The translations under genes and the position numbers were made by a program. From the NCBI GenBank assembly GCA_021825365.1, contig JAKAHR010000004.1, forward strand, positions 81,695 through 145,694: a DNA stretch of 64,000 nucleotides, written 5' to 3'. The DNA comes from Nitrospirota bacterium. Lineage in GTDB: Bacteria > Nitrospirota > Thermodesulfovibrionia > Thermodesulfovibrionales > UBA6898. Shown here in pieces: positions 35,169 through 44,135 of this stretch. The number at the start of each line of letters is the position of its first letter. Within the stretch, counting starts at the first letter, position 1. The notes under the pieces are model-generated. The model searched no databases and was not told where the DNA came from. It was given only the letters and a program-made list of their open reading frames with translations.

Positions 35169-36503
35169 TCATTGTGGTCCTGCAGGCCGCCTGTATTTCA
35201 TGTCCTGCCTGAGCATCGTCTCGAGCGCTGCATCGAGGTACGGCTTCTTGCAGTCGATATTGCCGATATGACCGTCCCTCAGAAAGGCCATATACCTGCA
35301 GCCGCCGAAGCAAAGGGGCAGGTACGCGCAGCCCAGGCACTCCTCGTTCTTCCAGATGTCGAGTCTGTACGTGTCCCGGTACTCGGCCGCTCCCCGCTTC
35401 AGGCTTCCTACGGCAAACCCCTCCCTGCCGATGAAGGTCGGGCATTTATAGAGAAGGCCGTCGTAATTCACTGTCCAGGCGTCCGTTATTTCGACCTGGC
35501 AGGGCATCGGCATCACCTTCGATGTCGCATACCCCCTCCGCAATACCTCCTCCCTCAGGGCCGCATCCGCCTTCACCAGCCATGGTTCATTGATCGAGAA
35601 ACAGCCGTCATGGTAATCAGTCGGGGAGGCATCTCCAGCCGGCCGCTTCATGACCGGGCTGAACTTCACCTCAGCGATGCGGTCAGGCGTCAGACCATCA
35701 TCTTCGAGAAAATCAAGGAGCAGGACGAATTTCTCATGGTTCGTATTATCGAAGTTACCGCCGATCCCTATCTTGACGATGTCGCAGGTCTCCTTCAGGT
35801 TCCTGATAATCGTATGAAAACTGCCTGCCCCGGTCTTAAACGGCCTATACCTGTCATGGACCTCCGCAGGACCATCCAGGGTCACCTTGATCGCCTTGAG
35901 CCCGACCTCAGTGAGTTCCTCCGCCACCCTGCGCGTAAAGAGGGAACCGTTGGTGACGAGGGTGAAGGAATACTCCATACCCCTCTCCTGCGCAAAAGAC
36001 TTCAGGGATACTGATATATCCTTAATGAGCCGCCTGCTGATCAGGGGCTCTCCGCCATAGAAATCAAGCGTAATCGTCTTCTTGTCAACACACCTCGCCT
36101 TGACGAAGCCGAGGAGATCCCGGGCTGTCTCATCCGACATGAAGAACTTGCCCTTTTGGCCCTGCTCATAGCAGTAAACGCATTCAAAATTACAGTCAAG
36201 GTTGACGATGGCCGAGATGTTCAGGTTCCGGTTCTTCGCATTGAGCTGGTCGACATAGAAGCGCATCGAGCGCCTCTCCTCCTCCCTGTCGGGCACGATG
36301 ATGCCGAGCCTCGAAAGGGTCCCGATGTCTTCGTCTGTCATGGGGCGGTCGCCGATGCAGCTGAATACGTCGTCAGGAAGGAGCGCCAGGGAGGTCTTCT
36401 TCGTCGAGTAGACTATCCGGCTGCCGAGCCCTTCTTCAAAGGGGAAGGTCTTGAGGTAATGAGAGAGCTGCATGAAATGGACAGGGTATCGCAGGGGCGG
36501 CAT
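35169..36503 (-). CDS. Geopeptide-type radical SAM/SPASM maturase
   Basis: A 444-residue radical SAM enzyme expected to modify a small ribosomal peptide. The SAM cluster motif is CNFECVYCYEQ (CxxxCxxC). It also has LDFYGGEPLISR, LVTNGSLFT, and a C-terminal SPASM region that supplies auxiliary iron-sulfur cysteines (CQVEITDAW, YKCPTFIGREG, ECLGCAYLPLCFGGCRYM, DCKKPYLDA). The overall pattern is that of the Geobacter 'geopeptide' maturases. A 32-codon gene with two adjacent cysteines lies 39 bases upstream and is the likely substrate. A half-size MFS protein follows. Confidence 0.88.
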   Translation of the reverse strand: MPPLRYPVHFMQLSHYLKTFPFEEGLGSRIVYSTKKTSLALLPDDVFSCIGDRPMTDEDIGTLSRLGIIVPDREEERRSMRFYVDQLNAKNRNLNISAIVNLDCNFECVYCYEQGQKGKFFMSDETARDLLGFVKARCVDKKTITLDFYGGEPLISRRLIKDISVSLKSFAQERGMEYSFTLVTNGSLFTRRVAEELTEVGLKAIKVTLDGPAEVHDRYRPFKTGAGSFHTIIRNLKETCDIVKIGIGGNFDNTNHEKFVLLLDFLEDDGLTPDRIAEVKFSPVMKRPAGDASPTDYHDGCFSINEPWLVKADAALREEVLRRGYATSKVMPMPCQVEITDAWTVNYDGLLYKCPTFIGREGFAVGSLKRGAAEYRDTYRLDIWKNEECLGCAYLPLCFGGCRYMAFLRDGHIGNIDCKKPYLDAALETMLRQDMKYRRPAGPQ

Positions 36504-36542
36504 GATCTCCTCAGAAGATGATGCCGCCCCCTGATCTTCTGT

Positions 36543-36641
36543 TTAGGTCCTCACCGCAACTACGGCGCCGTAACAGCAGCCCATGGGGCCTGCGATCTCA
36601 TCGATCTCGATGCCGCAGTCAATGATAACGATTTTCTCCAC
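36543..36641 (-). CDS. Geopeptide-like RiPP precursor, 32 aa
   Basis: A tiny gene starting with GTG at 36641, with CCTCC (GGAGG on the coding strand) at 36652-36656. The peptide begins VEKIVIIDCGIEIDEIAG (initiator read as Met) and ends PMGCCYGAVVAVRT. It has an acidic hydrophobic leader-like part, one early cysteine and a GCCYG core. It is immediately upstream of a radical SAM/SPASM maturase, and a good promoter lies about 50 bases before it. This is the arrangement of geopeptide precursor genes. The core positions that are modified and the mature product are unknown. Confidence 0.75.
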   Translation of the reverse strand: MEKIVIIDCGIEIDEIAGPMGCCYGAVVAVRT

Positions 36642-36690
36642 CGCCCTTGTTCCTCCCTCTATAGAAATTCTGTCTACGACAGTACCGCGT

Positions 36691-36719
36691 ATTAAATACA
36701 AAAAAAGACGGGAAGTCAA
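36691..36719 (-). promoter_or_regulatory. Promoter of the geopeptide operon
   Basis: On the minus strand TTGACT (complement 36714-36719), 17 nt, TTTAAT (complement 36691-36696). A small palindrome CTGTC-N3-GACAG (36670-36682) lies between it and the ribosome site and may be an operator. Confidence 0.65.
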
Positions 36720-36760
36720 CAAAAAAAGCAGGGAAAACAGTTATGAAATCAATGGATTAG

Positions 36761-38770
36761 TTAGAACTTAAATCTCAGACCGGCCTCGACCCATCTGCCG
36801 GGGTTCTTTACGTCACCGATTGTGTATTGGGAGCCGCTGAAGATGTTGTGGCCGGTAAGGAAGAGCTCAGTCTCGGTCTTCTCAGTTGAGTAGATCCTCT
36901 TTCTGATGTTCAGGTCCCAGATAAAGGCGTCATACTTCGCCTGCAAGACGTCACTCATGCCCCACCATACGTAATGGCCGAAGAGTTGGGCCATGAAGGA
37001 TTTCCTGTCGTCATACTTGATGCCTATGTTGTAGGCATAGTTCACGACGGTATCAGGGGCAAGGGAGGGCTTCTTCTGCACATAGGCGAAGCCGGCCTTG
37101 AGAGACAGGTTGTATACAGGCACGGTCTCTGCTTCGACCTCAACGCCCTGCCGCCGTATCTTGCCCTCATTGATAAAGATATCATTATAGGCGGGCGGCC
37201 CCCCGCCAAAGGCTACCGGCACAATCGCATCTCTCATGTCATGATAAAAGACCGCAGCCTTAAGCCACAGATAGTCGCAGACCCCTGATTCCACGCCCCC
37301 CTGGTACGACCAGACCTTCTCAGGCCTGAGAGAAGGGTTCGGGTCGAGGAAGAGACCTCCGCCTGAGGTAAAGGCTAGCGGAGGGATCGTGAAACCGCGC
37401 GCAACTGACGCCCGGAGGATCGTCTTTTCAGCGAGCTTATAGGTTGCTCCCAGGCTGGGGCTGGTAAAGGAACCGGTGATATTGTTATGGTCATGACGTA
37501 TTCCGGGGGTGATCGTAAACCTGCCGAAGGTTATCGTGTCGTTGGCATAGACAGCCCACTTATTGATGGATGGGTCGGTCCGCATCGTCTCCGGCACACC
37601 AATCGATTGGAGCAAAGGCCCTGCGGTGAGCACCTGCTCCAGGGTCCCGTGGCTGTATTCAGCGCCGAAGACAGCGGTATGCGCCCCCCGGGTCCAGACC
37701 AGCCTGCCGCTGACACCGGTCGTCTTTTCGTCATAGACCGAATCCTGATAAAGGTCTCCTGCAGCGCCCATCAGGCCCATGCCCAGCACGCTATTATTCA
37801 GGTTAAACTTCTGCTTGAAGGTATTAAACTGCACATTCAGTTTGAGTTCAGGGGAGATCGCGGCATCCAGGGAAGCGGTCCCGAAGAATGCACGGAAGAG
37901 GCCGCGATTGAGCAGATCATAGCTCGGCAGGACGGCCAGGGTACCCTTCGGCTCGCTGTAGCCGGCGGCGACTCCGAGGGCAACATCCTTTGACAAGGGT
38001 ATCTTCACCTTCGAAAAGAGACTGTAGCTCCTGAAGTCCCTGTCATCCCTGAGGCCCTTGGACTCCTGCCTTCCTGCAAAGAGATAATATCCGACAGGAC
38101 CCGCCTTGCCGGAAACCTCGGCGCTCTCGTCCTGCGACCTGGCCTCGCCGTACGATGCGCTCAGGGTGCCTGAGGGGTTCCGGGCATCGCCCGTATTCTT
38201 CGTGATGATATTGACGACACCCCCGAGCGAGGAGCCCCAGGCAGAGGATGCCGGCCCCTTGATTACCTCGATCCGGTCAATGATCCTGACCGGTATGGTG
38301 ATCGTCTCCGCCGAACCGCTGTTCATCGCGTTCCAGGCGATTCCGTCGAGCATGACGAGCACATGCCTCTCCTCAGACCCCTGTATGTGGAGAAGGGAGC
38401 TGCTCCCGAAATCATGCCCTGAGAAATCGACAAACACCCCGGAGATACGGTTGAGAACCTCCGCGACCGTGTGGGCGTTCATCTCCTCGATCTCTTTGGC
38501 TGTAATCACCGTGATGTTTTCAGCAGCCTGGGAGATCGGTTTTTCATGCCTCGTCGCTGACTGGACATACAGGTCCTTCTCATCCCAGAACAGGAGGAGC
38601 TCATCCTTGGTGGTGTGGCTGCTGGCTATCCGGTTTCCGCTGGAAGAAGACGCATCAGGAGGTTGTGCAGAAGAAAACCCGGGGAGCAGGAGAAGGAGCA
38701 GGACGAAGAAATAAATGCGGCTGGTGCATCGTGTAACTGCCCTGCACTTATGGAAGAATAGTCTTTCCAC
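36761..38770 (-). CDS. TonB-dependent receptor
   Basis: A 669-residue outer-membrane beta-barrel receptor for metal chelates or cobamides. A signal peptide with FFVLLLLLLPGFSSA is followed by a plug domain: ENITVITAKEIEEMNAHTVA, LLHIQGSEERHVLVMLDGI, and RIEVIKGPASSAWGSSLGGV. The barrel ends in a terminal aromatic (GLRFKF), as expected for BAM-dependent insertion. I saw no B12 riboswitch upstream, so the ligand is unknown. GTG 38770 lies only nine bases after a -10-like box; the first residues are therefore uncertain. Confidence 0.93.
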   Translation of the reverse strand: MERLFFHKCRAVTRCTSRIYFFVLLLLLLPGFSSAQPPDASSSSGNRIASSHTTKDELLLFWDEKDLYVQSATRHEKPISQAAENITVITAKEIEEMNAHTVAEVLNRISGVFVDFSGHDFGSSSLLHIQGSEERHVLVMLDGIAWNAMNSGSAETITIPVRIIDRIEVIKGPASSAWGSSLGGVVNIITKNTGDARNPSGTLSASYGEARSQDESAEVSGKAGPVGYYLFAGRQESKGLRDDRDFRSYSLFSKVKIPLSKDVALGVAAGYSEPKGTLAVLPSYDLLNRGLFRAFFGTASLDAAISPELKLNVQFNTFKQKFNLNNSVLGMGLMGAAGDLYQDSVYDEKTTGVSGRLVWTRGAHTAVFGAEYSHGTLEQVLTAGPLLQSIGVPETMRTDPSINKWAVYANDTITFGRFTITPGIRHDHNNITGSFTSPSLGATYKLAEKTILRASVARGFTIPPLAFTSGGGLFLDPNPSLRPEKVWSYQGGVESGVCDYLWLKAAVFYHDMRDAIVPVAFGGGPPAYNDIFINEGKIRRQGVEVEAETVPVYNLSLKAGFAYVQKKPSLAPDTVVNYAYNIGIKYDDRKSFMAQLFGHYVWWGMSDVLQAKYDAFIWDLNIRKRIYSTEKTETELFLTGHNIFSGSQYTIGDVKNPGRWVEAGLRFKF

Positions 38771-38779
38771 AGGTAAGCT

Positions 38780-38808
38780 ACGATAGCATTTCGGGTCTGA
38801 CGTGTCAA
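38780..38808 (-). promoter_or_regulatory. Candidate promoter for the TonB receptor
   Basis: On the minus strand a perfect TTGACA (complement 38803-38808), 17 nt, TATCGT (complement 38780-38785). The expected transcript would begin about two bases before GTG 38770. Confidence 0.5.
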
Positions 38809-38922
38809 GGAATAAAATAAGGAGGAGCGCAGCAGGAAAAAATCGACCGAAGACTCCTCCTGAAGCCCCCCTGAGGCCTGATTCAGACAGTTTCGGCCAC
38901 TTCCCTTTCGAAGGGGAATCGA

Positions 38923-38950
38923 TTGACAGGAAACGGCCTTTATGTAAAGT
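38923..38950 (+). promoter_or_regulatory. Candidate promoter for asd
   Basis: TTGACA (38923-38928), 16 nt, TAAAGT (38945-38950). A second -10-like TATAAT lies at 38965-38970. A 100-nt leader to asd would include the hairpin at 39006-39029. Confidence 0.4.
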
Positions 38951-39005
38951 TGGGCTGATTTAAGTATAATAAAGGCCTGTCTCCGTGGCAGTCGAAGATA
39001 CGGCA

Positions 39006-39029
39006 TGTCATGACCGGAAAGGCATGACA
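39006..39029 (+). repeat. Hairpin in the asd leader
   Basis: TGTCATG and CATGACA form a 7-bp stem around ACCGGAAAGG, 31 bases before the asd start. It may be regulatory, but it does not match a riboswitch I can recognise. Confidence 0.35.
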
Positions 39030-39060
39030 ATTCTCTCTATTATACAAGGAGTTTCAAGAG

Positions 39061-40173
39061 ATGATGCGAGTCGGTTTTGTGGGATGGCGTGGTATGGTCG
39101 GGTCGGTCCTCATGGGCCGCATGGCAGAGGAAAAGGATTTTGCGCTCGTTGACCCGGTCTTCTTCACAACCTCCAATGTTGGTGGAAAGGCGCCTGATGT
39201 AGGCAAGTCTGCCCCTTCGCTGAAAGATGCCAGGGACATCGCCGGACTGAAAGAGATGGAGATCATCGTCTCCTGCCAGGGAGGAGATTATACAAAAGAG
39301 ATATTCCCTGCCCTGCGCAAAGCCGGCTGGAACGGCTACTGGATCGATGCAGCGTCGACGCTGAGGATGGAGAAGGACGCCATCATCATTCTCGATCCGG
39401 TCAACATGAAGGTGATCAGGGAAGGGCTCGCAAAGGGCGTAAAGAACTACGTCGGCGGCAATTGCACCGTCTCCCTGATGCTGATCGCCCTGGGCGGGCT
39501 GTATGAGGCGGGGCTGGTTGAGTGGATGTCCGCCATGACCTACCAGGCTGCCTCGGGTGCCGGCGCCAAGAACATGCGTGAGCTGCTCACGCAGATGGGC
39601 TCAGCCCATGGGTCGGTGAAGGACCTGCTTGCCGATCCTGCCAGTGCGATCCTCGAAATAGACAGGAAGGTGGCTGAGCATGTCCGGTCAGACGTCTATC
39701 CGACGCAAAACTTCGGGGGTCCGCTTGCCTGCTCGCTCATCCCCTGGATAGACAGGCAGCTCGAAAACGGCCAGAGCCGCGAGGAGTGGAAAGGCCAGGC
39801 GGAGACGAATAAGATCCTCGGCCGGGAGGACAGGCCGATCCCGATAGACGGCATCTGCGTTCGTGTCGGCTCGATGCGCTGCCACAGCCAGGCCCTCACC
39901 ATCAAGCTGACCAGGGATGTGCCGCTGAAGGAGATCAGCGATATGCTCGCAGGACACAACCGATGGGTGAAGGTCGTGCCGAACGAGCGCGAGATAACGG
40001 TGCGGGAACTGACCCCTGCGGCGGTGACCGGCACTCTGACCGTCCCCGTCGGCCGCCTGCGCAAGATGAACATGGGTCCCGAGTACCTGGCTGCCTTTAC
40101 CTGCGGGGACCAGCTCCTCTGGGGCGCTGCCGAACCCCTCCGCCGGATGCTTCGCATCCTCGTGGAGAAATAG
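39061..40173 (+). CDS. asd: Aspartate-semialdehyde dehydrogenase
   Basis: NADPH-dependent enzyme reducing aspartyl phosphate to the semialdehyde, the branch point to lysine/diaminopimelate, methionine and threonine. It is the E. coli-type enzyme of 370 residues: [18 protein letters not shown] (NADP loop), the active-site [10 protein letters not shown] with the catalytic cysteine, [15 protein letters not shown], and [16 protein letters not shown] with the catalytic histidine region. The start ATG 39061 follows AAGGAG. It supplies threonine for the IlvA at 18882. Confidence 0.95.
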   Translation: MMRVGFVGWRGMVGSVLMGRMAEEKDFALVDPVFFTTSNVGGKAPDVGKSAPSLKDARDIAGLKEMEIIVSCQGGDYTKEIFPALRKAGWNGYWIDAASTLRMEKDAIIILDPVNMKVIREGLAKGVKNYVGGNCTVSLMLIALGGLYEAGLVEWMSAMTYQAASGAGAKNMRELLTQMGSAHGSVKDLLADPASAILEIDRKVAEHVRSDVYPTQNFGGPLACSLIPWIDRQLENGQSREEWKGQAETNKILGREDRPIPIDGICVRVGSMRCHSQALTIKLTRDVPLKEISDMLAGHNRWVKVVPNEREITVRELTPAAVTGTLTVPVGRLRKMNMGPEYLAAFTCGDQLLWGAAEPLRRMLRILVEK

Positions 40174-40287
40174 TTCGACCGCAGAGTTCACGGGATAAGA
40201 AACAGGACCTGCTGCGCCGCGTGAGATGTCGTTACATCAAAAAGAACGTCTTGCGCGACTTCGGACGGCAGTGCTGACGAAGACCCT

Positions 40288-41601
40288 ATGAAGCCCGCAG
40301 ATATTATCATCCGAGCCGAGCATATCCTCACCATGGACAGGGACCTGAACGTGGTAAGGGACGGCGCCATCGCCGTTACCGACGGAAAGATCGTCTCCAT
40401 CGGCCCGGCAGATGAAATTGCCCGGCAATACTCTGCCCCGGAAAAACTCGGCGGCGCAGCGACCGTCGCCTTCCCGGGCCTGGTAAATACCCACTGCCAC
40501 TCCCCCATGGTCTACTTCAGGGGCCTTGCGGATGACCTCCCCTTGCGCGACTGGCTCGAAAAGCACATCTGGCCGGCTGAGGAGAAATGGCTCAGCCCGG
40601 AATTCGTGGCCGATGCGGTCGAACTCGCCTGCCTCGAGATGCTCAGGGGTGGAGTCACCTTCTTCTGTGATATGTATTTCTACGGCGACGCGATAGCGAC
40701 GACGGTCAAACGCATGGGCATGCGTGCCGTCGTGGCAGCGGGGATCGTCGACTTTCCGACCAGGACCGGCCGCAATGCGGACGAATATCTCGAAAAGGCG
40801 GAACGGTTTATCAGGGACTGGAAAGGCGATGGCCTCGTTACCCCCTGTGCAGCCCCGCACTCTGCCTATGCCTGCTGCCCGGACACCCTGCGAAAGACCA
40901 AGGCATTGACCGAAAGGCACGGAGTGCCCCTCCATATTCACCTGTCCGAGACCGAGTGGGAGGTGGGTGAGCTCGTCTCCCGATTCCACAGCCGCCCTGT
41001 TATCCACCTGGACTCCCTGGGATTTCTCGACAGCAGCGCAACAGCAGCGCACTGCATCTGGGTGGATGAGGAAGAGATCGGCATCCTGGCAAAGCGGGGT
41101 GTGGGTGTCGCCCACTGCATGGAGAGCAACCTGAAGCTTGCCTCCGGCTTCGCACCGGTCGTCCCGATGCTCAGGGCGGGAGTCAGGGTCACGTTCGGGA
41201 CAGACGGGGCTGCAAGCAACAATGACCTGAACATGGTGAGCGAGATGTCGACCGCCGCCAGGGTGCATAAGGCGGTTGCGAAAGATCCGACCGTCCTGGA
41301 TGCCCGACAGGTGATGCTCATGGCAACGCGATGGGGGGCAGAGACATTCGGCATGGGGGGGATGACCGGCAGCCTGGAGGCAGGCAAGGCCGCGGACATC
41401 GTCATCGCTGATCTGAAAAAGCCCCATCTCCTACCTCTCTATGACATCTATTCCCATATCGTGTATTCGATGGACGCGGCTGATATCGACACCGTGCTCG
41501 TAAACGGCAGAGTTCTCCTGAAGGGCCGGAGGCTGACTGCAGGAGATGAATCAGGGATCATGGAGCGCGCGGCCGCGTGGGGAAAGAAGATACGGGGATA
41601 A
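40288..41601 (+). CDS. Amidohydrolase, MTA/SAH (or aminodeoxyfutalosine) deaminase family
   Basis: Zinc-dependent deaminase of the MtaD/TrzN type, 437 residues. Metal ligands are visible as NTHCHSPM (HxH), IHLSETEWEVGE with His, AHCIWVDEEE with His, and FGTDGAASNNDLNM with Asp. The family deaminates S-adenosylhomocysteine, methylthioadenosine or 6-amino-6-deoxyfutalosine. Because MqnA is encoded at 8076, the last activity would fit this genome's menaquinone route. The SGNH hydrolase gene follows after 13 bases, in the same transcript. Confidence 0.85.
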   Translation: MKPADIIIRAEHILTMDRDLNVVRDGAIAVTDGKIVSIGPADEIARQYSAPEKLGGAATVAFPGLVNTHCHSPMVYFRGLADDLPLRDWLEKHIWPAEEKWLSPEFVADAVELACLEMLRGGVTFFCDMYFYGDAIATTVKRMGMRAVVAAGIVDFPTRTGRNADEYLEKAERFIRDWKGDGLVTPCAAPHSAYACCPDTLRKTKALTERHGVPLHIHLSETEWEVGELVSRFHSRPVIHLDSLGFLDSSATAAHCIWVDEEEIGILAKRGVGVAHCMESNLKLASGFAPVVPMLRAGVRVTFGTDGAASNNDLNMVSEMSTAARVHKAVAKDPTVLDARQVMLMATRWGAETFGMGGMTGSLEAGKAADIVIADLKKPHLLPLYDIYSHIVYSMDAADIDTVLVNGRVLLKGRRLTAGDESGIMERAAAWGKKIRG

Positions 41602-41614
41602 GGAGGCGGGCTGC

Positions 41615-42127
41615 ATGAGGCTTCTCTTTGCAGGCGATTCCCTCATAGAATACGGCGACTGGCAGGAGAGATTCCCCGGCCACGAGGTCTACCAGTACGG
41701 GATCGCCGGGGAGACGGTCGAAGGCCTTCTGTCGCGGCTGCAGACGGTCATGAAAGATGTCGTTGACGCGGACGGTGTCTTTCTTATGACCGGCATCAAT
41801 AATCTCGCCATGGACGACCGCGGATTTGTCGTTGCCTACCGGAAGATCCTCGCTGCATTCAAGGCGCGCTACCCCTCTGCCAGGATATTCGTCAACAGCC
41901 TGCTGCCCGTCCGCTATCCCTTCATCTCAAATGAAGAAATCAGGAGAGTGAACCGGGAACTGAGGGCCCTGGCTGATACGGAAGGCGTCGACTACCTGGA
42001 GGTGCATGTGCGGTTCCTGAACCATGAGGGCGACCCCAAATCCTCCTATTTCCTGGAAGACGGGGTACACCTGAGCCCTGAGGGTTACCGCGTCTGGGCC
42101 TCTGCCGTCGAGGAACGCATCTCCTGA
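41615..42127 (+). CDS. SGNH/GDSL-family hydrolase
   Basis: A 170-residue cytoplasmic esterase-like protein. Block I is LLFAGDSLIEYG with the catalytic serine, the block II glycine is YGIAGETVE, block III is TGINNLAMDD with the oxyanion asparagine, and block V DGVHLSPEGY carries the catalytic Asp-x-x-His. There is no signal peptide. The start ATG 41615 has AAGGAGG upstream and lies 13 bases after the amidohydrolase. The substrate (acyl ester, thioester or sugar acetyl) is unknown. Confidence 0.85.
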   Translation: MRLLFAGDSLIEYGDWQERFPGHEVYQYGIAGETVEGLLSRLQTVMKDVVDADGVFLMTGINNLAMDDRGFVVAYRKILAAFKARYPSARIFVNSLLPVRYPFISNEEIRRVNRELRALADTEGVDYLEVHVRFLNHEGDPKSSYFLEDGVHLSPEGYRVWASAVEERIS

Positions 42128-42170
42128 TTGCGCGGCCCGATTTCGGGCATTCTCCTGGCAGGGATTTCAT

Positions 42171-42199
42171 TTGACAACCATCCCCCTTTGCACTATAGT
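42171..42199 (+). promoter_or_regulatory. Strong promoter of the AOR gene
   Basis: TTGACA (42171-42176), exactly 17 nt, TATAGT (42194-42199). The leader to ATG 42327 is about 120 nt; I see no recognisable Moco or tungsten-cofactor riboswitch in it. Confidence 0.75.
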
Positions 42200-42326
42200 G
42201 AGGCTATAGATACGCGCTTAAGAACCCTTATGATTGATTCCGATGTATTTCCGGTGATAAGACAAACTAACCCCGTGATGGGAATTCAATAAACAACCTC
42301 AATCAGACAAGGAATGGGAGGCACCG

Positions 42327-44063
42327 ATGGACAAGATACTCCGGATTGACGTAGGAGCAGAGGGCGGTCCAAAAGCGACCGCCGGGGCGATGGGAGAATA
42401 TGCAGGTTTTGCGGGCAGGGCGCTGACTTCGGCGATAGTCTCGAAAGAGGTCCCGCCCTTGTGCCACGCCCTCGGGGCGGAAAACAAGCTCGTTATAGCG
42501 CCGGGCATGCTCAGCGGTACGACAGGCGCGATGTCAGGCAGGATCTCTGTCGGCTGCAAGAGCCCTCTTACCGGCGGCATCAAGGAGGCGAATGCGGGGG
42601 GACAGCCTTCTCAGGTGCTTGCGCGGCTCGGTTATGGCGCCATAGTCCTGGAAGGAAAACCCAAAGGGGATGACCTCTATAAGGTCTTTATCAACAAGGA
42701 CGGGGTCAGGATTGCGGCTGACAACAGCCTGAAGATGCTCCCGAACTATGACCTGGTTGCGAAGATGAAGGCTGAATACGGAGACAAGATAGCCTGTATA
42801 TCCATCGGTCCTGCCGGTGAGATGAAGATGAGCGCAGCCTCGATCGCCTGCACGGACATGGAGCTGCGGCCGACCCGCCACGCGGGCCGCGGCGGTGTAG
42901 GGGCTGTCATGGGCTCGAAGGGGATCAAGGTCATCGTGCTGGATGATACGGGCATGCAGATGAGGGCCCCGAAAGACCCGGAGAAATTCAAGGAGGCGAA
43001 CAAGAGGTTTATCGAGGGTCTGAAGAAGCACCCGGTCACCGGTCAGGGCCTTCCTGCCTATGGCACCAATGTGCTGACCAACATACTCAACGAGGTGGGC
43101 GGATATCCCACCTACAACTTCAGACAGGGCCGCTTCGACGGAGCTGCGAAGATCAGCGGCGAGACGCAGGCCGAGACCGAGACGAAACGGGGGGGCCTCG
43201 CTACCCACGGCTGCCACCGCGGCTGCGTCATCCAGTGTTCCGGCACCTACCACGACAAGGACGGCCACTACCTCACCAAACAGCCGGAGTACGAGACCGT
43301 CTGGGCGCACGGCGGCAACTGCGGCATCAGCGACCTCGACGGGATAGCGATGCTCGATTTCCTGGATGATAATTACGGATTGGACACTATCGAAATGGGC
43401 GCCACCATCGGCGTTGCCATGGAAGCGGGCCTTGCAAAATTCGGAGACGTGGAAGCTGCCATCAAGCTGGTGCACGAGGTGGGCAAGGGCACCCATCTCG
43501 GCCGCATCCTCGGGAACGGGACCGCGTTTACCGCAAAGGCCTTCGGCGTGGAACACGCGCCCGTGGTGAAAGGCCAGGCGATGCCGGCCTATGACCCCCG
43601 TGCCGTGCAGGGCGTCGGCGTCACCTATGCCACGAGCCCGATGGGAGCTGACCATACGGCGGGATACGCTGTTGCCCAGAACGTCCTGAAGGTGGGAGGA
43701 GACGTCAACGCCCTCAAGCCGGAAGGCCAGGTGGAACTGTCGAGAAACCTCCAGATCGCGACTGCGGCCATCGACTCTACCGGCATGTGTCTGTTTATCG
43801 CCTTTGCGGTGCTGGATCAGCCGGAGACGTTCCAGGCCCTGCTCGACATGCTCAATGCCTTCTACGGTCTGAGCCTCACCGGAGACGGTGTGACCGACCT
43901 GGGGAAAAAAGTGCTCTCGATGGAGCGCGACTTCAACGCCCGGGCGGGCTTTACCGCTCAACAGGACCGTCTTCCCCGTTATTTCAAGATGGAAAAATTC
44001 GCGCCGCACAACGTCACCTTTGATGTGAAAGACGAAGACCTTGACAAGGTCTTTAACTGGTAG
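42327..44063 (+). CDS. aor: Tungsten-containing aldehyde ferredoxin oxidoreductase
   Basis: Cytoplasmic tungstopterin enzyme that interconverts aldehydes and carboxylates with ferredoxin. It has the family start KILRIDVG, the pterin-binding region ISIGPAGEMKMSAASIAC and TRHAGRGGVGAVMGSKGIKVIV, and the iron-sulfur cysteines in HGCHRGCVIQCSGT (C-x3-C-x3-C) plus a late cysteine in STGMCLFIAF. DPRAVQGVGVTYATSPMGADHT is also typical. At 578 residues it is slightly shorter than archaeal AOR. The cluster that follows (unknown protein, MoaD-like protein, radical SAM maturase) is what accompanies tungsten AORs of this subtype. Confidence 0.92.
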   Translation: MDKILRIDVGAEGGPKATAGAMGEYAGFAGRALTSAIVSKEVPPLCHALGAENKLVIAPGMLSGTTGAMSGRISVGCKSPLTGGIKEANAGGQPSQVLARLGYGAIVLEGKPKGDDLYKVFINKDGVRIAADNSLKMLPNYDLVAKMKAEYGDKIACISIGPAGEMKMSAASIACTDMELRPTRHAGRGGVGAVMGSKGIKVIVLDDTGMQMRAPKDPEKFKEANKRFIEGLKKHPVTGQGLPAYGTNVLTNILNEVGGYPTYNFRQGRFDGAAKISGETQAETETKRGGLATHGCHRGCVIQCSGTYHDKDGHYLTKQPEYETVWAHGGNCGISDLDGIAMLDFLDDNYGLDTIEMGATIGVAMEAGLAKFGDVEAAIKLVHEVGKGTHLGRILGNGTAFTAKAFGVEHAPVVKGQAMPAYDPRAVQGVGVTYATSPMGADHTAGYAVAQNVLKVGGDVNALKPEGQVELSRNLQIATAAIDSTGMCLFIAFAVLDQPETFQALLDMLNAFYGLSLTGDGVTDLGKKVLSMERDFNARAGFTAQQDRLPRYFKMEKFAPHNVTFDVKDEDLDKVFNW

Positions 44064-44082
44064 GCGATCCAGGTCTCGCAAT

Positions 44083-44115
44083 AAAAAGGGAGAGACTCAC
44101 CATCTCTCCCTTTTT
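44083..44115 (+). terminator. Rho-independent terminator after AOR
   Basis: AAAAAGGGAGAGA pairs with TCTCTCCCTTTTT over 13 bp around CTCACCA, with the T-run included in the 3' arm. Confidence 0.9.
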
Positions 44116-44135
44116 ATTTCCCCTAATGACATCTG

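Noticed and set aside
38771..39060. Possible cobalamin riboswitch upstream of the TonB receptor
   Set aside because: The GCCACTG-type core and surrounding boxes are absent on the receptor strand.
42200..42326. Moco/tungsten-cofactor riboswitch in the AOR leader
   Set aside because: The leader lacks the conserved GC-rich elements I would expect; nothing convincing.
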